64,000 nucleotides of DNA from Caviibacterium pharyngocola (GTDB lineage Bacteria > Pseudomonadota > Gammaproteobacteria > Enterobacterales > Pasteurellaceae): positions 62,001 through 126,000 of the forward strand of contig NZ_PHGZ01000015.1 in the NCBI RefSeq assembly GCF_002795405.1. Reading direction: 5' to 3'. This document shows positions 59,298 to 64,000 of the stretch, one piece after another. The translations under genes were made by a program, and so were the position numbers. Below the pieces are notes generated by a model. That model was not told the origin of the DNA. It ran no database searches and saw only the letters and a program-made list of their open reading frames with translations. Position 1 is the stretch's first letter, and the number at the start of each line of letters is the position of its first letter.

Positions 59298-59570
59298 ATG
59301 TTCAAGAAACAATTTCAGGTTTACGGCGTCGTGCAAGGCGTCGGTTTTCGTTATTTCACTTGGAAGGAAGCGGTTAAAATCGGTGTAGTCGGTTATGTTA
59401 AAAACTTATCCGACGGAAGCGTCAGCGTCGTCGCGCAGGGATCGGCGAGCCAACTTGACGCACTTCGGCAATGGTTACAAAAAGGCCCGAAAACCGCAAT
59501 CGTCGAGCGTGTTATCGAGCTGGATTATCTCGGTACGCAAACTTTCGATGAATTTAGCGTGCAGCGCTAA
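59298..59570 (+). CDS. acyP: Acylphosphatase
   Basis: A 90-residue enzyme hydrolysing acyl phosphates. The catalytic Arg is in GVVQGVGFRYFTWKEA (about 11-26) and the Asn in GYVKNLSDGSV (about 38-48). The start at 59298 follows GCGGAG. Its stop overlaps that of the converging sitD-like gene by 4 bp. In E. coli the homologue yccX neighbours tusE. Here a four-gene metal transporter lies between them. Confidence 0.94.
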   Translation: MFKKQFQVYGVVQGVGFRYFTWKEAVKIGVVGYVKNLSDGSVSVVAQGSASQLDALRQWLQKGPKTAIVERVIELDYLGTQTFDEFSVQR

Positions 59571-60397
59571 TTTTGACGTAGTTTGCTGTAACCAAGCGCG
59601 AGTAAAAATGCGAACGCTTGTAGTAAAATAATGCAAGGTCCGGTCGCTGCATCAAGATGATAACTGGCGATAATACCGAGCACGGCAGTAAATACGGAAA
59701 CCGATATTGCAATGATCAACATTGTGTCGAATCGTTTACTTAGCGTATAAGCGGTAATACCCGGCGAGATCAACATTGCTACGACCAAAATTACGCCGAC
59801 TACTTGCATTGCGGTAATAATGGTTAACGCCAATAACATCAACAAGACATAATGTAACAACCGCGGCGACAATCCGGCAATTCGGCTGTGACTCGGATCA
59901 AAGCAATACAGTAAGAAATCTCGTCGTTTCAATAACAAAATCACGCTAATGATAATGGCTGTGACGGCGGTTTGAAGCGTTTCCGTCGTACTCACGCCGA
60001 GTAAATTGCCGAATAAAATGTGCGTGAGATGCTGTTCCGTTTCCACTTTGGTAAATAACACCAAGCCCAAGGCAAACATTCCCGAAAACACGATACCCAT
60101 TACCGTATCTTCTTTAATTCGACTATTTTCTTTTAAATATCCGATGCCTAATGCGCAAAATAACCCGGAACCGAAAGCGCCGAGGGTTAAGGGTAAACCG
60201 GCGATATACGCCAACACGATACCGGGTAACACCGAATGTGAAATGGCGTCGCCCATTAACGCCCAACCTTTTAGAATTAAGTAACAGGATAAGATTGCAC
60301 TGATTACGGCAACGAATAATGCGGTGAACAGCGCATTTTGCATAAACGGATAAGCAAAAGGTTCGGTGAACCAATAAAAGATCTCAGTCATTTTCAC
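59567..60397 (-). CDS. sitD: Mn/Fe ABC transporter permease (SitD/YfeD type)
   Basis: A 276-residue ABC-3 family membrane permease with about eight hydrophobic segments. It contains the conserved LKGWALMGDAISHSVLPGIVLAY near residue 45. It is the last gene of the substrate-binding protein/ATPase/permease/permease operon and overlaps the preceding permease gene by 14 bp. It is predicted to form a heterodimeric Mn(II)/Fe(II) channel with SitC. The choice between manganese and iron cannot be made from sequence. Confidence 0.93.
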   Translation of the reverse strand: MKMTEIFYWFTEPFAYPFMQNALFTALFVAVISAILSCYLILKGWALMGDAISHSVLPGIVLAYIAGLPLTLGAFGSGLFCALGIGYLKENSRIKEDTVMGIVFSGMFALGLVLFTKVETEQHLTHILFGNLLGVSTTETLQTAVTAIIISVILLLKRRDFLLYCFDPSHSRIAGLSPRLLHYVLLMLLALTIITAMQVVGVILVVAMLISPGITAYTLSKRFDTMLIIAISVSVFTAVLGIIASYHLDAATGPCIILLQAFAFLLALGYSKLRQN

Positions 60398-61241
60398 CGC
60401 CTTGTTTTGCTTGATAACCTTGGGTTAATAACCCGTATTTCGGTGAGAAAAAGAAAGCGAGTAAAAAAAGTGCGGTCTGAAAACAGACGATTAATCCGCC
60501 TGTCGCGCCGTCCAAATAATAGCTAAGATAAACACCCAATGCGCTGGTTAATGTGCCGAGCGCGACGGCAATCAATGCGAGGGTTTTAAATTTATCAGTT
60601 AATAAATAGGCGGTTGCACCGGGAGTGATCACCATTGCAATCACCAAAACGGCACCGACAGTTTGCAGCGCAGCGACAATGCAGGCGCTTAGCAAAGTAA
60701 AAAATAGCACTTTATAATAAATCGGTGAAAGCCCGACGGACGTGGCGTGAATTTCATCAAAAAAGACTAATAATAAATCTTTCCAGAAAATAAGCAGTAA
60801 AAGAATACACACGGCAATAATAACGGCGACTTGAACAATATCTTCATCGGCGATACCGAGAATATTGCCTAAAATAATTTCTTGTACATTAATTGAGGTC
60901 GGATTTAAGGAAATAATCAGCAAACCGACGGCAAAAAACGTAGTAAAAATAAAGCCGATAATGGCGTCTTCGCGTAACTTGGAGACGGATTTGATCCATA
61001 AAATGGAAAGTGCGGCTAAAATTCCGGCAAAAAATGCGCCCAGTGCATAAGGTAATGCCAGCGAATAGGCGATCGCGACACCGGGTACGACCGAATGTGA
61101 TAACGCGTCACCGATTAAAGACCAGCCTTTCAGCATTAAATAAGAGGATAAAAACGCGCAGATTCCACCAATTAGCGAACTTAAAATCAGCGCTTTAACC
61201 ATATAATCATAAGAAAAGGGCTCAAGTAACAGCGTAAGCAT
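60384..61241 (-). CDS. sitC: Mn/Fe ABC transporter permease (SitC/YfeC type)
   Basis: A 285-residue ABC-3 permease homologous to the neighbouring SitD, with LKGWSLIGDALSHSVVPGVAIAY near residue 42. It has about eight hydrophobic segments. Its start is coupled to the ATPase gene by a TAATG overlap, and its 3' end overlaps the next permease gene. The two paralogous permeases fit the YfeABCD/SitABCD organisation rather than single-permease ZnuABC. Confidence 0.93.
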   Translation of the reverse strand: MLTLLLEPFSYDYMVKALILSSLIGGICAFLSSYLMLKGWSLIGDALSHSVVPGVAIAYSLALPYALGAFFAGILAALSILWIKSVSKLREDAIIGFIFTTFFAVGLLIISLNPTSINVQEIILGNILGIADEDIVQVAVIIAVCILLLLIFWKDLLLVFFDEIHATSVGLSPIYYKVLFFTLLSACIVAALQTVGAVLVIAMVITPGATAYLLTDKFKTLALIAVALGTLTSALGVYLSYYLDGATGGLIVCFQTALFLLAFFFSPKYGLLTQGYQAKQGGEND

Positions 61242-62167
61242 TATTTTTGTTCCTCAAGAGCATTGCTTTTTTCACAGTCCGGTTCCATACAGCAACCTTT
61301 GATGATCGGCGCAGGCGGATCGTTTTTTGTTTCGCCGTAAAAGACCGCCGGTAATTCATCGTGATCGGTTAATACGGTGACAAAGCGCCCGTCTTCGTCG
61401 TCGTGCAGGGCTTGACCGGATAATTTGACATTACGCAATACACCGCCGAACACTAATTCCAGATTTTTTTGGGTGAACGTGGTTTCCGTTGTGCCTTTTG
61501 CCAGCACCGTGCGATTAATCATTACCACTTGATCGCAATAATCGGGAACGGAACCTAAATTGTGCGTCGAAACTAAAATTAAATAGCCTTCCGCGCGCAA
61601 TTCCGCCAAAAGATCCATTATCGCATTTTCGGTTTGCACATCAACGCCGGTAAAAGGTTCGTCCAGCAAAATAATTTTACTTTGCTGCGCCAACGCTCGG
61701 GCGAGGAAAACCCGTTTTTTTTGCCCGCCGGAAAGCTCGCCGATTTGACGTTCCGCAAGGTGCGCAATACCTAAGCGCTCCATTGCGCGCTGCACTTCTT
61801 GTTTATCCGCAGGTTTAGGGATACGCAGAAAATTCATATAGCCATAGCGTCCCATCATTACGACATCATAAACGGAAACGGGAAATTGCCAATCCACGTC
61901 CTCCGTTTGCGGCACATAGGCAACTAAGTTTTGTTTAAGTGCTTTATTGATCGATAAACCGCATAAGCGAATATCGCCTTGTTGCGGTTTAACTAAACCC
62001 ATAATACTTTTAAACAAGGTCGATTTACCGCTACCGTTTACCCCGACCAATGCACACGTGGTTCCGCCTTGTAAATGAAAAGAAACCTGATGAATAGCGG
62101 TATGCCCGTTATTATAGCGAACGGTTACGTTATTCACATAAATCGAGGTCGGTAAAAGTGCGGTCAT
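61241..62167 (-). CDS. sitB: Mn/Fe ABC transporter ATPase (SitB/YfeB type)
   Basis: A 308-residue ATPase with Walker [11 protein letters not shown] (about 38-47), signature [10 protein letters not shown] (about 143) and Walker [13 protein letters not shown] (about 163). The C-terminal extension past the usual ATPase core is Cys-rich, with [11 protein letters not shown] about 20 residues from the end. Three Cys and nearby acidic residues could bind metal. The gene is coupled to its neighbours by TAATG overlaps at both ends. Confidence 0.94.
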   Translation of the reverse strand: MTALLPTSIYVNNVTVRYNNGHTAIHQVSFHLQGGTTCALVGVNGSGKSTLFKSIMGLVKPQQGDIRLCGLSINKALKQNLVAYVPQTEDVDWQFPVSVYDVVMMGRYGYMNFLRIPKPADKQEVQRAMERLGIAHLAERQIGELSGGQKKRVFLARALAQQSKIILLDEPFTGVDVQTENAIMDLLAELRAEGYLILVSTHNLGSVPDYCDQVVMINRTVLAKGTTETTFTQKNLELVFGGVLRNVKLSGQALHDDEDGRFVTVLTDHDELPAVFYGETKNDPPAPIIKGCCMEPDCEKSNALEEQK

Positions 62168-63048
62168 TATTTTTCAAATCCTTTTACAATCGTTGTAACG
62201 GTCGTGTTTAACAAATCAATATACGTCGGCACCGGACCTTTTTTTGTCGATAAGGAATCCACATATAGCACACCGCCGTAAATCGCGCCGCTTTCTTTGG
62301 CAACTTGTTGTGCCGGTTTCGGTGAAATCGTGCTTTCGCTAAATACCACCGGAATTTGATGTTCGCGAACCAAATCAATCATTTTACGCACTTGCTGAGG
62401 CGTGCCTTGCTGTTCCGCGTTAATCGGCCAGAGATACACTTCTTTAAAGCCATAATCTTCGGCAAGATAACTAAAAGCACCTTCGCTTGTCGCCAGCCAA
62501 CGTTGCTGCGCAGGAATGTCAGCTAATTTTTCCCGTAAAGGCGCATCCAACGCTTTAATCTTTTGAACGTAATTTTCCGCATTTCGACGATAAATTTCGG
62601 CATTTTGCGGATCATAACGAACCAGCGCATTTTTAATGTTTTCAATATAAATCAATGCATTTGTCGGCGACATCCACGCGTGAGGGTTCGGCGTATTTTT
62701 ATAGGGTCCCTCATAGATTGAAATCGGGCGAATTCCTTCAGTCACCGTTACGGAAGGAATATTTTGAAGATTCTGAAAAAAGCGTTCAAACCAACGTTCC
62801 AGATTTAAGCCGTTCCATAAAATAAGATCCGCCGATTGCGCTTTTGCGATATCTTTCGGTGTAGGTTCATAACCGTGAATTTCTGCGCCGGGTTTCGTCA
62901 ACGATTCGACAACCGCAGCATCGCCGGCAATATTTTGAGCAATATCTTGAATAATGGTAAATGTGGTGATGACTTTAAATTTTGCATAGGCGGAACCGCT
63001 GAAAATAGCCAAAAACGGAATAAACACAAGCATTATTAGACGTAACAT
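62167..63048 (-). CDS. sitA: Mn/Fe ABC transporter substrate-binding protein (SitA/YfeA type)
   Basis: A 293-residue periplasmic metal-binding protein of the cluster A-I family. Signal peptide about 1-22, ending AYA. Metal ligands of the family are visible: His in [12 protein letters not shown] (about 60), His in NPHAWMSP (about 120), Glu in [13 protein letters not shown] (about 185) and the [10 protein letters not shown] segment (about 225). There is no long His-rich loop, which argues against zinc. The ATG at 63048 follows AAGGAG. The frame upstream runs into the Fur box and is not coding. Confidence 0.94.
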   Translation of the reverse strand: MLRLIMLVFIPFLAIFSGSAYAKFKVITTFTIIQDIAQNIAGDAAVVESLTKPGAEIHGYEPTPKDIAKAQSADLILWNGLNLERWFERFFQNLQNIPSVTVTEGIRPISIYEGPYKNTPNPHAWMSPTNALIYIENIKNALVRYDPQNAEIYRRNAENYVQKIKALDAPLREKLADIPAQQRWLATSEGAFSYLAEDYGFKEVYLWPINAEQQGTPQQVRKMIDLVREHQIPVVFSESTISPKPAQQVAKESGAIYGGVLYVDSLSTKKGPVPTYIDLLNTTVTTIVKGFEK

Positions 63049-63110
63049 TTTTTCTCCTTTATTTTTTAAATAAATTTCCGGCTCATTATATTGTATTATT
63101 TTCGTCTTGT

Positions 63111-63128
63111 AAATGAGAATGATTATCA
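63111..63128 (-). promoter_or_regulatory. Fur box upstream of the sitABCD operon
   Basis: AAATGAGAATGATTATCA contains TGAGAATGATTATCA, 14 of 15 matches to the 7-1-7 Fur core. It lies about 65 bp upstream of the sitA start, 2 bp from the tusE stop codon. Confidence 0.8.
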
Positions 63129-63129
63129 A

Positions 63130-63453
63130 CTAAAGGCATTTTGCCGGTTTGGGTAATCCGGCTATTTTAGTTGCTTGCTTTGCCGGTCCTTCAGGAAATA
63201 AACGCTGCAAATATCGGCTGTTACCTTTTTCTTCACCCAGTTTTCGCGCCATTGCTTTTACCAACATTCTAATCGCCGGAGAGGTATTATATTCCTGATA
63301 AAACGCACGGACGAAATGAATGACTTCCCAATGAGCTTCCGTTAAATCAAGATTCTCTTTCTGCGCAATTTCACGCGCAATATCTTCGTTCCACTGCGTA
63401 GTGTCTAATAAATAACCGTCGGCATCTGTTTCAAATTGCACTTTATTTTCCAT
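63130..63453 (-). CDS. tusE: Sulphur-relay protein TusE
   Basis: A 107-residue DsrC/TusE-family persulphide carrier that passes sulphur from TusBCD to MnmA for 2-thiouridine in tRNA. The family block [20 protein letters not shown] and the C-terminal arm [12 protein letters not shown] are present, with the catalytic Cys second from the end. It lies downstream of yccA, as in E. coli. Its 3' end abuts the Fur box of the sit operon. Confidence 0.97.
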   Translation of the reverse strand: MENKVQFETDADGYLLDTTQWNEDIAREIAQKENLDLTEAHWEVIHFVRAFYQEYNTSPAIRMLVKAMARKLGEEKGNSRYLQRLFPEGPAKQATKIAGLPKPAKCL

Positions 63454-63486
63454 ATTATTGCCATAATGTTTGAATTATTATACAAA

Positions 63487-63508
63487 AACGCCCCTAAAAA
63501 GGGGCGTT
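63487..63508 (-). terminator. Terminator of yccA
   Basis: A perfect stem AACGCCCC/GGGGCGTT with a 6-nt loop is followed on the minus strand by TTTTTG. It separates yccA from tusE. Confidence 0.85.
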
Positions 63509-63531
63509 GAATTTACCTATTAAACCGATAA

Positions 63532-64000
63532 TTAATCATCACTACCAAAAATACGCAGTAAATTCAGTAAGCTAACAAAGATATTATACAATGAAACATA
63601 CAAACTGACGGTCGCACGAATATAATTCGTTTCACCGCCGTGAATAATGTTGCTCGTTTCATATAAAATACCCATACTGGAAAATACGATGAAAAGCGAA
63701 CTTAAGGCAACATAGAAGCCCGGCATATTAAAGAAAAAGCTCGCGATCATACCGACAACCAACACGATAAAAAGCGTAAACATCATTCCGGAAAGGAAAA
63801 ACATATCTTTTTTCGTCGTTAGTACATAAGCGGAACAAGCAAAAAAGACGGCGGCGGTTCCGGCTAAGGCTAATACGATTAAATCACCTAAACCCGCACC
63901 GACATAGGCATTTAAAATCGGACCTAATGAATATCCTAAAAAGCCGGTTAAGGCAAAGGTGGATAAAATGCCCCAGCCGCTATTAGAAAGTGCGTTATTT
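63532..64000 (-). CDS. yccA: Bax-inhibitor-1 family protein YccA, C-terminal part
   Basis: The frame is open from the stop at 63532 to the window edge, so the start lies beyond 64000. The visible 156 residues hold five or so hydrophobic segments and the family C-terminal region [20 protein letters not shown] followed by [17 protein letters not shown]. In E. coli, YccA is a substrate and modulator of the FtsH protease. A terminator follows the gene. Confidence 0.94.
   Translation of the reverse strand, partial: NNALSNSGWGILSTFALTGFLGYSLGPILNAYVGAGLGDLIVLALAGTAAVFFACSAYVLTTKKDMFFLSGMMFTLFIVLVVGMIASFFFNMPGFYVALSSLFIVFSSMGILYETSNIIHGGETNYIRATVSLYVSLYNIFVSLLNLLRIFGSDD

Overview
The window is ordinary chromosomal sequence from a member of the Pasteurellaceae (Gammaproteobacteria). 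Three observations support this. About 45 copies of the Haemophilus-type DNA uptake signal AAGTGCGGT/ACCGCACTT are visible. Nearly every protein resembles its Haemophilus/E. coli counterpart. Many gene neighbourhoods are conserved with E. coli: fabA-lonH-matP, cvpA-purF-ubiX, yfbV/ackA-pta, rnd-fadD-yeaY-tsaB-yoaA, ribE/mdtK, prmB/smrB and yccS-yccF-mgsA-yccT-acyP-tusE-yccA. The uptake-signal type points to the Haemophilus/Aggregatibacter/Basfia side of the family rather than the A. pleuropneumoniae side. I cannot name the species.

Layout. 1-5.3 kb: a very large secreted sialidase autotransporter with a 39-bp coding repeat array. 5.3-13.8 kb: usg-like, ybaK, fabA (with FabR- and FadR-like sites), lonH, matP, dld, RNase P RNA and kdsD-kdsC. 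13.9-18.2 kb: a drug/metabolite transporter with cdd, then aroG-tyrA under paired TyrR boxes. 18.3-21.7 kb: a LacI-type regulator divergent from a three-gene ascorbate-type PTS. 21.9-30.4 kb: sppA/ydjA, folE, moeA-moeB, a tiny His/Gly-rich lipoprotein and cvpA-purF-ubiX with a PurR box. 30.5-36 kb: yfbV, ackA-pta and an AT-rich Sel1-repeat protein. 36-42.4 kb: rnd, fadD, slp, tsaB and yoaA. 42.4-51.5 kb: yeaD, an AEC transporter, ribE, norM, an oxidoreductase, a Fur-controlled TonB receptor and a YddA-type ABC exporter. 51.5-57.9 kb: pykA, tRNA-Val with an integrase relic, prmB, smrB, yccS and yccF. 57.9-64 kb: mgsA, yccT, acyP, a Fur-controlled Mn/Fe ABC transporter (sitABCD type), tusE and the 3' part of yccA.

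Most of the window is housekeeping: fatty acid, aromatic amino acid, purine, pterin/Moco and Kdo synthesis, acetate fermentation and RNA turnover. The accessory parts are the sialidase, the LacI-PTS module, the Sel1 protein, the TonB/ABC pair, the sit operon placed inside a conserved block, and the integrase scar after tRNA-Val. I did not find a convincing undescribed multi-gene system. The best leads are the regulatory sites, the small lipoprotein, the PTS of unknown substrate, the mobile-element traces and the dispersed palindromic repeats. Where an open frame runs upstream of a clear ribosome-binding site and a family-consistent start, I used the internal start.
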